From Bacteroidota bacterium (GTDB lineage: Bacteria; Bacteroidota; Bacteroidia; Chitinophagales; Saprospiraceae), in NCBI GenBank assembly GCA_017858735.1, contig JAFMBH010000019.1, positions 1 through 49,271 of the forward strand: 49,271 nucleotides of DNA, in the 5' to 3' direction. The notes beneath the pieces were generated by a model. It was given only the letters and a program-made list of their open reading frames with translations, did no database searches and was not told the DNA's origin. This document shows, in pieces, positions 9,990 to 19,116 of this stretch; within the stretch, counting starts at the first letter, position 1; every line of letters begins with the position of its first letter. The position numbers and the translations under genes were made by a program.

Positions 9990-10040
9990 AAATATTTATT
10001 ATTTCAATTTTAATAGAATGAAAATTGATAATAAATGTTT
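9990..10040 (-). terminator. AT-rich hairpin downstream of the guanylyltransferase gene
   Basis: A 20-bp stem is formed by 9990-10002 plus 10005-10011 pairing with 10021-10040. It has a 2-nt bulge, one mismatch or wobble and a 9-nt loop. It lies 13 nt past the stop of the minus-strand gene at 10054 and before recQ. It is AT-only apart from a few pairs and lacks a clean U-tract, so termination is plausible but not certain. Confidence 0.4.
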
Positions 10041-10053
10041 AAAATGGGTATAA

Positions 10054-11124
10054 TCAAAGATTTTTAACATCTTCAGCTATAGATTTTATCTCCTGTTCTT
10101 TATTTAAGGGATGAATCAGGAGAATATCTCCTTCGTCAATGATCATAAAATCCTTTAAATCCTTGACAACTAATTTTTTATTTTCGGGAATACGTATTAG
10201 ACAGCCTGATGTATTGTAAAGCAAGCAGTTTTCATCTGCATTCACATTCCCCTGACTGTTTTTCGGAGATTCAGCATATAAAGATGCCCAGGTACCCAAA
10301 TCTGACCAACCCCAATCACCAGGTAGTGTAAAAACATTATCTGCTTTCTCCATAATGGCGTAATCAACAGAAATTGAAGGCGTTTTTGGATATTCTTTTT
10401 TGATGAATGCCTCTTCGGCACTCGTATTATAAAGGTCTGCTCCGGCATGCAATATAGAATATATTTCCGGCGCATAATTTTTGAATGCCTTTAACAAAAT
10501 GCTGGTTCGCCAAATGAATATACCTGCGTTCCACAGATAATCACCGCTTTCAACGTATTCTTTTGCTATATTTAAGGGTGGTTTTTCTGCAAATCTTAAG
10601 ACTTTATAAACATTACCCTTTATAGGTGTTTGTATTTTTTGTATGTAACCGTAACCTGTATCTGGCCGGACAGGTTGAATGCCTAATGTCACCAGGGCGT
10701 CATTTGATGCACTAAAAGACAATGCTTCCTCTATGGTTTTGATAAAGGCCAATTCCTGCATAATAAGATGATCAGAAGGAGCAACAATCAAATTTGCCTG
10801 TTCATTCTGCGCATGTATTTTAAAAGCAGTATAAGCAACACAGGGTGCGGTATTATTCCTTCCTGGTTCTCCGATGATTTGATCTGGGTGAATTTGAGGC
10901 AATTGTTCCTGAACTAAGGGTACATATTGCTCGTTTGTTACAATATAGATTTGATTTTCGGGACAAATGTGTTTGAACCGGTCGAAAGTTAATTGAAGTA
11001 ATGATTTACCACAATTCGTTATGTCAAGAAATTGTTTTGGACGATCTTCTCTGCTCGCAGGCCAAAATCTGCTGCCAATTCCTCCGGCTAGAATGGCTAC
11101 AAAAGTATTTTTATTTAGTTCCAT
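10054..11124 (-). CDS. manC: Mannose-1-phosphate guanylyltransferase
   Basis: This enzyme makes GDP-mannose from mannose-1-phosphate and GTP, a precursor for polysaccharide, O-antigen and GDP-fucose synthesis. The nucleotidyltransferase signature AGGIGSRFWPASREDRPKQF spans residues 13-32. Further motifs include LIVAPSDHLI, GYGYI and EKP. At 356 residues it is the short form, without the C-terminal cupin/phosphomannose isomerase domain of bifunctional enzymes. No sugar-pathway genes flank it. On the minus strand TATATTCG (11139-11146) is a one-mismatch -7 element just upstream. Confidence 0.9.
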   Translation of the reverse strand: MELNKNTFVAILAGGIGSRFWPASREDRPKQFLDITNCGKSLLQLTFDRFKHICPENQIYIVTNEQYVPLVQEQLPQIHPDQIIGEPGRNNTAPCVAYTAFKIHAQNEQANLIVAPSDHLIMQELAFIKTIEEALSFSASNDALVTLGIQPVRPDTGYGYIQKIQTPIKGNVYKVLRFAEKPPLNIAKEYVESGDYLWNAGIFIWRTSILLKAFKNYAPEIYSILHAGADLYNTSAEEAFIKKEYPKTPSISVDYAIMEKADNVFTLPGDWGWSDLGTWASLYAESPKNSQGNVNADENCLLYNTSGCLIRIPENKKLVVKDLKDFMIIDEGDILLIHPLNKEQEIKSIAEDVKNL

Positions 11125-11263
11125 CTCTTAAATTTTTGCGAATATAAATAATTCTCTACATAAATTTTTAGGTGTATTAAGAGTAAGGCTCATTATTTAG
11201 GTCTAATATCTATATAAAACCATATTTTTTTGTATTTTGAGGGCTTTTGAATATAGATTTAAA

Positions 11264-12694
11264 ATGATGCGAATCAAAATAATAGGATTTGCTGTTCTAA
11301 TGGTCCTTAGTATGGCTTCCTTCACACCGGAAGCTGATCCGGTTCCTTATGATGAAGAGGGAATAATAGCTCGTTTAGCTACTATGAATAATGGGTCGAT
11401 TAAGGCAAGATATGATGTGGCCGTTAAGAGTTATTTGAAGACATATACCGTTAGAGGAAGACGTGGTGCGGAAAGAATGCTGGGAAAACAGCTATTGTAC
11501 TTTCCAATGTTCGAAGATTATCTTGAGGAAGCTGGCTTGCCAAAAGATTTAAAATATCTCGCCGTGGTAGAATCAGCCCTGGAGCCGCGGGCACTTTCGC
11601 ATGCAGGTGCCGTAGGTCTTTGGCAATTCATGGCGCCAACAGGCAGATTTTATGGGTTACGTGTTGACAGTCAAGTAGATGAAAGGTGTGATCCCAGAGC
11701 TTCAACTAAAGCAGCCGTTAAATACTTGAAAGATTTATATGCCCAGTTTGGTTCCTGGGAATTGGCTATTGCTGCCTATAACAGTGGAAGTGGCAGAGTG
11801 ATTAGAGCTGTAAAGAGAGGAAGAAGTACTGATTACTGGGAGATTAGAAATTATTTGCCCAAAGAAACGGCCAATTATGTTCCAGGGTATATTGCAGCTA
11901 ACTACCTGTCTACCTTTGCCGAAGCGCATGGCCTTGACCCTGAGTTGCCTCCATTGGACTTACAGTTAACCCAGTCATTTAAAATTTATAGTGGGATAAG
12001 TTTCGAAACGATTGCAAAACTGACCGGACTCTCTCTGGAAACGATAGAATTACTCAATCCTTCCTTTAGGAAAAGTGTCATTCCCGCTTCTGAAAAGGGA
12101 TTTGACCTCGTTCTTCCAAGAAGAGTAGGGGCTTTAGTAAATAAATGGTTGAATTCCCAATGGCCAGATGCAGATAAGTTTGCTTCTATCTCCTCCAATC
12201 CTATTCATATTGAGATTCCCAAGGAGGCTATGAACGCACCTTATAATAAAACGATTTATTATACTCACCATGGGGAAAGTTTGCAAGACTTATCTGAACT
12301 ATTCAAATGCGGTATTGCCCAATTAAAGGCATGGAATAAAATAAAAAATACAACCCTTGATTATTGCCAACCCATAGTGGTTTATCATACGGATGATATG
12401 GTAATTCATCAGGATAGGGAAGGTGGACCCAATGTAAATGAACTATCAAACATAGATGTTCCTAACCAATTGGGAGAGTCAAATCTAACCTACAGGTTTT
12501 CGAGAGAGTCAGCGAATATCAGGAAAGGAGAATTCATCCTTTATAAAGTTCAGAAACCAGAAACTTTGTTTGAAATTGCCATGAAAATTGAAGGAGTAAC
12601 TTTTTCAGATTTATTATTATGGAATGAGTTAGACAGAAACTTCATACTCCGTCCTGGGCGTACTATCAAAGTAAAGAAGCAAGTTCAGGATTAA
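11264..12694 (+). CDS. MltD-like lytic transglycosylase with LysM domains
   Basis: This exported murein hydrolase cleaves the MurNAc-GlcNAc bond to give anhydromuropeptides. A signal peptide (residues 1-25) precedes the GH23 SLT domain, with catalytic E103 in AVVESALEPRALS, then GAVGLWQFM and AYNSG at 171-175. Three LysM-like segments follow, around SFETIAKLTGLSLETIELLN, ESLQDLSELF and ETLFEIAMKIEG. The architecture matches MltD. A longer reading from a TTG at 11237 would put nine extra residues before the signal peptide, so ATG 11264 (or the adjacent ATG 11267) is preferred. It converges on tatA. Confidence 0.9.
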   Translation: MMRIKIIGFAVLMVLSMASFTPEADPVPYDEEGIIARLATMNNGSIKARYDVAVKSYLKTYTVRGRRGAERMLGKQLLYFPMFEDYLEEAGLPKDLKYLAVVESALEPRALSHAGAVGLWQFMAPTGRFYGLRVDSQVDERCDPRASTKAAVKYLKDLYAQFGSWELAIAAYNSGSGRVIRAVKRGRSTDYWEIRNYLPKETANYVPGYIAANYLSTFAEAHGLDPELPPLDLQLTQSFKIYSGISFETIAKLTGLSLETIELLNPSFRKSVIPASEKGFDLVLPRRVGALVNKWLNSQWPDADKFASISSNPIHIEIPKEAMNAPYNKTIYYTHHGESLQDLSELFKCGIAQLKAWNKIKNTTLDYCQPIVVYHTDDMVIHQDREGGPNVNELSNIDVPNQLGESNLTYRFSRESANIRKGEFILYKVQKPETLFEIAMKIEGVTFSDLLLWNELDRNFILRPGRTIKVKKQVQD

Positions 12695-12781
12695 CCAAAA
12701 TTAGACACTAAAGCTTAGCTTTATATAACCGTCTTAGATTTATAGAGGAGGTATAACTTCCTTTGGCATTAAAGAAAAAAA

Positions 12782-12819
12782 AATATACACAATATATGAA
12801 AGCACATATTGTGTATATT
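12782..12819 (-). terminator. Hairpin terminator of tatA
   Basis: Perfect 14-bp arms AATATACACAATAT (12782-12795) and ATATTGTGTATATT (12806-12819) surround a 10-nt loop. On the minus strand the hairpin follows the tatA stop by 47 nt and runs straight into nine T residues, a classic intrinsic terminator. It may also stop reads from the convergent transglycosylase gene. Confidence 0.75.
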
Positions 12820-12866
12820 ATTAGGTAAAAAAACAATAAACCGCAGCTATTTATTTTAATAACAAT

Positions 12867-13085
12867 TTATTTCTGTTCTTCCAAACGTGTGCGTTCAGCT
12901 TCTTTGGTACCTTCTTTCAGTTCAGTTTCCAAAGTAGAACGAGCGGAATTAAATTCGCGGATACCTTTTCCAATGCCACGCATCAACTCAGGAATTTTCT
13001 TGCCACCGAAAAGCAGAAGTACGGCACCAAAAATGAGAACTACCTCCCAAGGACCTTGACCGAAAATAAAAAGATGAAGATTCAT
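12867..13085 (-). CDS. tatA: Sec-independent protein translocase TatA/TatE
   Basis: This small component forms the conducting part of the twin-arginine pathway that exports folded proteins across the inner membrane. The 72-residue protein has a short N-terminal membrane helix ([20 protein letters not shown]), the conserved FGxxxxPEL hinge, an amphipathic helix ([12 protein letters not shown]) and a charged tail. No tatC is in the window. A possible substrate with a twin-arginine leader is encoded at 25464. The gene appears to be monocistronic, with its own hairpin terminator. Confidence 0.93.
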   Translation of the reverse strand: MNLHLFIFGQGPWEVVLIFGAVLLLFGGKKIPELMRGIGKGIREFNSARSTLETELKEGTKEAERTRLEEQK

Positions 13086-13147
13086 TATTTTAGTTTTAGA
13101 GATTCAAATATACGAATTAATATAATAAAGTGCAATTTAAAAGTAGG

Positions 13148-13900
13148 TTATTTTTGATGAAGTAATTGCCTGTAGTTATTTATTTGAGATGCTACTTTTT
13201 GACAAATATCCGTTGCATTAAGTTGGTCGGAAGAAAAACCTGGTAAAACAGTCCAGCTTAAATTTTGGCCTGATTTTAGGGGAAAAAGCCCTTTGGGGTT
13301 CATGGTTGCATTACCACTTATAGCTATGGGTACAATCCACGCGTTGGGTATTTTCTTGACCAGCGCCGCAACACCCCCCGTCATAAAAGGTAATAATTGT
13401 TCTGTTGTAGCTCTGGTTCCTTCTGGAAAAATAAGAGTAGATTGATTATTTTCAATCACCTGCGCCGCCATTCTCACAATTTCTTTTATGGCTTGTTTAC
13501 CGTCTTTTCTGTCAATAAGTGCCGCGCCACTTTTTTGCAAATTGTAGGAAATACTGGGAATTCCTTTTCCTAAAGAGATTTTGGAAACAAAAACAGGTTT
13601 GTATTTTCTGAGAAACCAAATCAATGCTGGTATGTCATGCATACTTTGATGATTGGCAATAAAAATAATACGCCTGTCCAAAGGCGGTCTTTCAAGAAAG
13701 GTAAACGATATTTTAGAAAAAATATACAAAAGGGTGCCAACAAGGAAGAAGTTTAATATTTCAACAACCCTTCTTTGTGCTTTTTCTCCAATGGTCTGAT
13801 AAGCAATCCATTGGATAGGGTGAAAAATAACCAGAAGAAGAAAAAAAGAACCCATACAAAGGGCACTTAGAATAAAATCGATAAATTTTCTCATTTTCAT
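13148..13900 (-). CDS. plsC: PlsC-like 1-acyl-glycerol-3-phosphate acyltransferase
   Basis: This membrane enzyme probably acylates lysophosphatidic acid to phosphatidic acid in phospholipid synthesis. Two hydrophobic segments (about residues 8-32 and 48-66) precede the acyltransferase core. The catalytic H(X4)D motif is NHQSMHD with H84 and D89, and the glycerol-phosphate-binding FPEGTR is at 158-163. The 250-residue length is normal. ATG 13900 and ATG 13894 are both possible starts. It is divergent from the acyl-ACP desaturase across 99 nt, and the shared space holds a perfect palindrome, so the two lipid genes may be coregulated. Confidence 0.88.
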   Translation of the reverse strand: MKMRKFIDFILSALCMGSFFLLLVIFHPIQWIAYQTIGEKAQRRVVEILNFFLVGTLLYIFSKISFTFLERPPLDRRIIFIANHQSMHDIPALIWFLRKYKPVFVSKISLGKGIPSISYNLQKSGAALIDRKDGKQAIKEIVRMAAQVIENNQSTLIFPEGTRATTEQLLPFMTGGVAALVKKIPNAWIVPIAISGNATMNPKGLFPLKSGQNLSWTVLPGFSSDQLNATDICQKVASQINNYRQLLHQK

Positions 13901-13950
13901 TACTAAATTTAAAGTATAAACGGTGCGAAATTATTAATTACTTATAAAAG

Positions 13951-13966
13951 TTGTACATTTGTACAA
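13951..13966. promoter_or_regulatory. Palindromic operator candidate overlapping the desaturase -7 element
   Basis: TTGTACA-TT-TGTACAA is a perfect inverted repeat with 7-bp arms and a 2-nt centre. The sequence TACATTTG inside it (13954-13961) exactly matches the Bacteroidota -7 consensus. A dimeric regulator bound here would block the polymerase. It lies in the space shared by the desaturase and acyltransferase genes. The regulator itself is not identified. Confidence 0.5.
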
Positions 13967-13999
13967 ATCAAAATTCCAAAAACACCAATAACATATTTC

Positions 14000-14983
14000 A
14001 TGCAACTATCTCCTAATCGCATCGAGGTGATGCAATTCCTGGCTAAGAACATGGATGATATCATTGATTCATACCTTACGCCTGTTGACAAAATTTGGCA
14101 ACCTACGGATTTTTTGCCAGATTCCAGTAGTGAAAACTTTTTTGACGATGTAAAAAATTTAAGAGAAACAGCTAAAGAATTACCTTATGATTATCTGGTG
14201 GTTTTAATAGGTGATTGCATTACCGAAGAGGCTCTTCCAACCTACGAATCGTGGTTGATGAGTGTTGATGGTGTTAATCAGGAGAAAAATGAAGGATGGA
14301 GTCGCTGGATTAGGGCATGGACGGCCGAAGAAAACAGACATGGTGATTTGCTAAATAAATATTTGTATTTATCAGGACGGATCAATATGAGGGCCATGGA
14401 GGTTTCTACTCAATATTTGATTCACGATGGCTTTGATATTGGAACGGGTTCAGATCCGTATCGCAATTTTATCTATACCTCATTTCAAGAGCTGGCAACT
14501 AATGTTTCTCACAGAAGGACGGCTACGCTGGCAAAAGAATATGGAAATAAGTTACTCTCTAGAATGTGTGGTGTTATTGCAGCAGACGAATTAAGACACG
14601 CAAGGGCTTACAAATCATTTGTTGCCAGAATTTTAGAGGTGGATCCTTCTGAAATGATGGTGGCTCTGGAAGATATGATGAGGAAAAAAATTGTTATGCC
14701 CGCTCTCTTTTTAAGAGAAACAGGGATTAAAATGGGGGAAACTTTCAGTCATTTTTCAGATGCCGCACAAAGAATCGGTGTTTATACAACACAAGACTAT
14801 ATTGATATTATGGAAGGCTTACTAGAGGAATGGAAAATTGGAAATGTTTGCAATTTAAATGCTCAGGGAGAGAAGGCCAGAGATTATGTAATGGCTTTGC
14901 CCGCCAGATTACAGCGAATTGCAGAAAGAATAAAAGTACCTAATCTGCCCTACGAGTTTAGTTGGATTGGTGTTAAAGGATAA
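14000..14983 (+). CDS. Acyl-ACP desaturase (fatty acid desaturase type 2)
   Basis: This soluble di-iron enzyme introduces a cis double bond into acyl-ACP, using oxygen and reduced ferredoxin. The diiron ligands are visible: E76 or E77 in ITEEALPTY, EENRH at 110-114 and DELRH at 196-200. The length of 327 residues fits the bacterial and plant stearoyl-ACP desaturase family. The promoter carries TACATTTG within a palindrome, which suggests repression linked to lipid state. The electron donor is not known; the ferredoxin reductase at 562 is one candidate in the window. A strong terminator follows the stop. Confidence 0.93.
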   Translation: MQLSPNRIEVMQFLAKNMDDIIDSYLTPVDKIWQPTDFLPDSSSENFFDDVKNLRETAKELPYDYLVVLIGDCITEEALPTYESWLMSVDGVNQEKNEGWSRWIRAWTAEENRHGDLLNKYLYLSGRINMRAMEVSTQYLIHDGFDIGTGSDPYRNFIYTSFQELATNVSHRRTATLAKEYGNKLLSRMCGVIAADELRHARAYKSFVARILEVDPSEMMVALEDMMRKKIVMPALFLRETGIKMGETFSHFSDAAQRIGVYTTQDYIDIMEGLLEEWKIGNVCNLNAQGEKARDYVMALPARLQRIAERIKVPNLPYEFSWIGVKG

Positions 14984-14986
14984 AAT

Positions 14987-15015
14987 AAAAGCCCGGAAAA
15001 ATTCCGGGCTTTTTT
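14987..15015. terminator. Intrinsic terminator shared by the desaturase and convergent barrel gene
   Basis: Stem AAAAGCCCGGAA (14987-14998) pairs perfectly with TTCCGGGCTTTT (15002-15013) around an AAA loop, followed by further Ts. The A-tract on the other side makes it work in both directions, serving the genes ending at 14983 (+) and 15055 (-). Confidence 0.95.
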
Positions 15016-15054
15016 AATCAACTATGGTACAATTATAATAAAACACTTTTTATT

Positions 15055-17895
15055 TTAGTTACCTCTGCTCCAAGGCATTCCTGAAGGCCTCATATCATTG
15101 TTTTGCTGGTTGTTTGTAGCAGGTGCCATGGCACTTAAACGATAATTGAATCGTAGCATGAAGTATTGTTGTAACACAATCGTTTGTGCATCTTCAATGT
15201 ACAGTTCAGTCACATTTCTTTGAATACTTACATTTTGTTTAAGCAAATCAAATACTACCAATGATAATTCTCCCTTGTTATCTTTTAGGAATTTCTTTCC
15301 TATACTTCCGTTCCACAACCAGTAGTTTTGATTGAAACCATCACCCAGGCCACTAAATGACTGATTTATTATAGAGCTTCTAAAGGTCCAGTCACCAGGT
15401 AAAATCAAGTTTATCCTGCCTTCAAATTGCTGATTCAGGAAAATACTATTTAAAGAACTATTCAAGGAACTAATGGCCTGATTCCAATTGGTTCTGGATG
15501 ATAACGTAAAATCAATCTTTTCAGATATATTTGAGGTCACAGACAGTCCAAAGCCCAAAGTGGTTGTTTCAGATGTATTGATTTGTTTATTTACCATGCC
15601 AGGTTGTTCCTGATAGCTTGCATTCAAACTAAGATTGGCATTGGATTTAATCATTTTCAAAGGAAAGCCATAAGTTGTGAACGCTCTTAGGTTCCAATTG
15701 CCATTTAAATTTACCGGAACGACTAATTGTCCGCCCCGTGGAAACAAAACACCACCATTCAAATAGCTATCTTCTGTGGCAATAATGGTGCTATTCGTGA
15801 TTTGATTGCGGTTGATGGTTCCGCTGATATAAGAATATAAAATAGTGGATTTGGCAGGATTTGTCGCAGAGTACCTAAGACTCATATTATATCCAAGACT
15901 TTGTAAAAGTTCTGGATTTCCCGTCCTTAATCTCAAAGGGGAGCTATTATCTACCACTTCTTGTAATTGACTTATTGAAGGGGCATTAGTATAGGCACGT
16001 CCAAAAAACCGAATACTTTTCTGCTTTGAAAAATTATATTTTAGATAGGCAAAAGGGAGCACATTGAAATAATTTCTTTCTATATTCGCTTGTAAGGGAT
16101 AGGTCTGAGAGGCATCCTGGTTTACCCACTGCGCGTTGGTATTCAGGTTAAATTGCATTTTCTCATTACCACCGCGGATACCTAAACCGGCTCTTTGAGT
16201 TAGAAATTCACTGCCAAGAACGTTAGATAATGCGCCGTTGAGTTCAGAGTAGGTATTGGTCAATGGATCAAGGTTAAAATTCTTTTTATCAGAATCATCA
16301 ATCTGCCTTGATACATTATAGGAGAATTGTAATCCTGATTTTTTACTGATAGGCTCATTAAAGTTAATATTGGCGCTAGCGGTAGAACCTTTAGCTAACA
16401 GTCTGTTTTCCTGATCTATAGTATCGGCCCGAAGTAAAGTGCCGAAACTATTATTTAGTGCGTATAAACTACTCTCCCCGTCCTGGTTTCTAATGGAATT
16501 ATTCACTTCTGCAGAAAAAGTTCGTCCGGCTTTTTTAAACTTATGTCTCCATAGAACCTGATTGGAGAAATTTAAAGCTCCAAGTAGGGTAGAAAAATCT
16601 GTTTTACTATCGTTTAGTTTTAACAACTGAATATTATTTTCTGCTGAAATAAGTTGCATTCCATCAGCATCTTGCATAGACATACGTGGTTGAATAATCA
16701 ATGAATTGTTTTTATTTATTTCATATTCTATGCGCATATTCATTCTATGATTTAAATTGCCAGAGGTAGCTTCATTGTGTTCTTCATAGAACTGAGAAAA
16801 ATCACTGCGATTATTAATGAGTTCTCTGTTAAGATTTTGTTCAGAAACAATATTGCCTTGGTTAAAGAAATAGCTTCCTGAAATCTTCAATTTTTTACCC
16901 CAGGTATCGGAATAATTCATACCAAAAGCATTGGTTCTGGCAATTCCCTGTTTCTGATCTACGACGAAATCATTATTTCCGCCACCCCAGCCACCGCCGC
17001 CCCAACTACCGCCTCTTGAACTACGACCTCCACCTTGACTTACGCCAGAAAGATCTTCGCTTGAAAAATTCTGCTCGTTAATATTGTTAAATTGTCCAAG
17101 AATAGTAAATCTAACGTCATCTTTAAATCTATTAACGGCACCTCCGGCCTGGTATCTTTCATCGGTACCATACCCGCCGAATAAACGCCCGAAAGCACCA
17201 TTTCTTTTATCCTGACGGGTAATAATATTTATCGATTTTGTGGTCTGACCACTATTAAAACCAGAGAACGCATCCTGATCACTTTGTCTGTCAAAGATTT
17301 GAATTTTATCGATCACTTCAGCGGGAAGATTTTTAAGCGCAGCAGCGGGGTCATTTCCAAAAAATGGTTTTCCATCTACTAAAATCTCTTTTACATCTTC
17401 GCCCTGCGCTTGAATTCTGCCATTTTCTATAACAATGCCAGGAACCTTCCTGGTTAAATCCTCCGCAGATGCGTCAGGATTTGTTTTAAACGAGCTGGCA
17501 TTGAATTGGAGCGTGTCATCTTTACTTACAGCTTGAGCTGCCTGTCCAACTACTTGAACCTGACCAAGTTCGTAGGCAGATTCTACCAATTTAATATCAC
17601 CCAGCTCAAGGCCTCGTCTTGTGATTTGAAGCTGCTTTTTATAATCAGTAAAGCCTAAATAACTTATTGTGAGTAGATATTCGCCCGGTTTGATATTATT
17701 AACCACGAATTTCCCTTTGTCATCGGTAAGATTGTCAAGTTCCGCTCCGCCCGCTACAGGAACTAGTATAACATGCGCTCCAGGAAGGGTTGAGCCGTCT
17801 CCGTTGGAGATTACTGTACCTGTAATGGTAGTATTTTGAGCCGTCATTGCGGTCAAAAGAAAAGAAAAGAAGAATAGAAAATTGTACTTAATCAT
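15055..17895 (-). CDS. TonB-dependent receptor-like outer-membrane beta-barrel protein
   Basis: This 946-residue outer-membrane protein has a signal peptide (MIKYNFLFFFSFLLTAMTAQ), a carboxypeptidase-regulatory-like domain (about residues 22-110, VISNGDGSTLPGAHVILVP), a plug domain (DASAEDLTRKVPGIVIENG...EILVDGKPFFGNDP) and a large barrel of the OMP_b-brl_3 type. A Gly/Ser/Arg/Trp-rich loop near 285-307 probably faces outward. A longer reading from 17976 would put a non-signal extension before the leader, so ATG 17895 is chosen. The LytS/LytTR genes are divergent from it and may control it. The substrate is unknown and no lipoprotein partner gene is adjacent. Confidence 0.85.
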   Translation of the reverse strand: MIKYNFLFFFSFLLTAMTAQNTTITGTVISNGDGSTLPGAHVILVPVAGGAELDNLTDDKGKFVVNNIKPGEYLLTISYLGFTDYKKQLQITRRGLELGDIKLVESAYELGQVQVVGQAAQAVSKDDTLQFNASSFKTNPDASAEDLTRKVPGIVIENGRIQAQGEDVKEILVDGKPFFGNDPAAALKNLPAEVIDKIQIFDRQSDQDAFSGFNSGQTTKSINIITRQDKRNGAFGRLFGGYGTDERYQAGGAVNRFKDDVRFTILGQFNNINEQNFSSEDLSGVSQGGGRSSRGGSWGGGGWGGGNNDFVVDQKQGIARTNAFGMNYSDTWGKKLKISGSYFFNQGNIVSEQNLNRELINNRSDFSQFYEEHNEATSGNLNHRMNMRIEYEINKNNSLIIQPRMSMQDADGMQLISAENNIQLLKLNDSKTDFSTLLGALNFSNQVLWRHKFKKAGRTFSAEVNNSIRNQDGESSLYALNNSFGTLLRADTIDQENRLLAKGSTASANINFNEPISKKSGLQFSYNVSRQIDDSDKKNFNLDPLTNTYSELNGALSNVLGSEFLTQRAGLGIRGGNEKMQFNLNTNAQWVNQDASQTYPLQANIERNYFNVLPFAYLKYNFSKQKSIRFFGRAYTNAPSISQLQEVVDNSSPLRLRTGNPELLQSLGYNMSLRYSATNPAKSTILYSYISGTINRNQITNSTIIATEDSYLNGGVLFPRGGQLVVPVNLNGNWNLRAFTTYGFPLKMIKSNANLSLNASYQEQPGMVNKQINTSETTTLGFGLSVTSNISEKIDFTLSSRTNWNQAISSLNSSLNSIFLNQQFEGRINLILPGDWTFRSSIINQSFSGLGDGFNQNYWLWNGSIGKKFLKDNKGELSLVVFDLLKQNVSIQRNVTELYIEDAQTIVLQQYFMLRFNYRLSAMAPATNNQQNNDMRPSGMPWSRGN

Positions 17896-18089
17896 TATAA
17901 ATTTATTTATGCCACAAATAAAAGGTGTAAATCCAGGGTTAAAAAATATTTTCAACGAACACCCGTATTTTATCAATCAATACAAATTATCCTTTTTAAT
18001 GTTTTACTGATAATAAATAGGCTTTTGTTGAATAAATAACGAAATAGCATAGACATGTAGTAATATTGCAGCATATAAAATTATAAAAT

Positions 18090-19115
18090 ATGCCTCGTTT
18101 CCAAATATTATTGTTTCAAGGGTTACTTTGGTTAGGAATACTTCTCACACAAACTTTTTTGATTGGGGGAGGTGAGAATATGCTGGAAACAATTCCAAAA
18201 TCAGGTACTATAGTATTAGGGCAAATGGCCTTGGTATATTTTAATATCTTGTTTCTATTTCCAAAACTTTATCTTAAGAAAAAGCATTTTTTATACTTGT
18301 TTATTGGCTTATTGCTGGTTTTAGCCATCAGCTATGGCGTTCAGGAGCTGATGGAATATTTTTATCCGAGGGGTCGATATCGGGGCGTCAGAAAAATAAG
18401 TACCTTAACTAAATCGTGGTATTTCCTGGGTCGAAGTTTTCCCTTATTTATGGCTTTTCTTCTTAGTACTTTGTTACAGGTCACCCGTTTATTTGCCATA
18501 AAGGAAAAGGAATCCGTTCAGTTGCGGTCTGAAAAACTGGAAACTGAGCTTAAATTTTTACGCAGTCAGACAAATCCACATTTTTTATTCAATGCCTTGA
18601 ATAATATTTATACCTTGACCCTAATAAAATCGGATAAAGCACCTGACTATCTACTTGTTCTCTCCGATATGTTACGATACATGTTATACGAATGCAATGC
18701 GCCTAAGGTGAGGCTGGAAAAAGAAATAGGGTATATCAGGCATTTCATAGCACTAAATTTATTAAAAGATAGTAGGGGATTAAATGTAAATTTTGATTGT
18801 GGTGAAATTCCTGATCACCTTGAAATTGCGCCTATGCTTCTCATTCCCTTAGTGGAAAATGCTTTCAAACATAGTAAATTTGAGGACAAAGCCAATGGAT
18901 GGATTAACATAAATCTGCAGTTTTTAGGGGAATCCCTGCATTTGAATGTCCAAAATAGTCTGCCCGATTCACCTCATTCGACGGACCATACAGGTGGTAT
19001 AGGCTTAGCTAATGTGAGGCGACAACTGGAATTAATCTATCCGGCACAGTTTCAACTAAACATAGCGGAACAAGACCATGTTTTTTCGGTAGATTTAAAC
19101 ATTGAAAAGTTATAA
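18090..19115 (+). CDS. LytS/YehU-family sensor histidine kinase
   Basis: This is an inner-membrane sensor kinase. Four hydrophobic segments occupy about residues 5-135, followed by a coiled linker. The His_kinase domain carries QTNPHFLFNALNN with phospho-acceptor H164. The ATPase N-box is LVENAFKHSKF and the G-box is GGIGLANVRRQL near the end. The 341-residue length and order match the kinases that pair with LytTR regulators. It starts at ATG 18090. The response regulator begins 1 nt after its stop, so the two form an operon. No periplasmic sensory domain is seen, which suggests membrane or intramembrane sensing. Confidence 0.92.
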   Translation: MPRFQILLFQGLLWLGILLTQTFLIGGGENMLETIPKSGTIVLGQMALVYFNILFLFPKLYLKKKHFLYLFIGLLLVLAISYGVQELMEYFYPRGRYRGVRKISTLTKSWYFLGRSFPLFMAFLLSTLLQVTRLFAIKEKESVQLRSEKLETELKFLRSQTNPHFLFNALNNIYTLTLIKSDKAPDYLLVLSDMLRYMLYECNAPKVRLEKEIGYIRHFIALNLLKDSRGLNVNFDCGEIPDHLEIAPMLLIPLVENAFKHSKFEDKANGWININLQFLGESLHLNVQNSLPDSPHSTDHTGGIGLANVRRQLELIYPAQFQLNIAEQDHVFSVDLNIEKL

Positions 19116-19116
19116 C

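Noticed and set aside
12716-12730. Short inverted repeat TAAAGCT-T-AGCTTTA
   Set aside because: The loop is one base and there is no T-run; the 14-bp hairpin at 12782 explains termination better.
17896-17976. 27-residue extension of the outer-membrane barrel protein
   Set aside because: The signal peptide begins at ATG 17895; the extra residues would hide it.
19102-19116. Overlap of the LytTR gene with the kinase through a TTG start
   Set aside because: The ATG at 19117 directly after the kinase stop gives a normal receiver-domain start; the TTG adds residues unlike the family.
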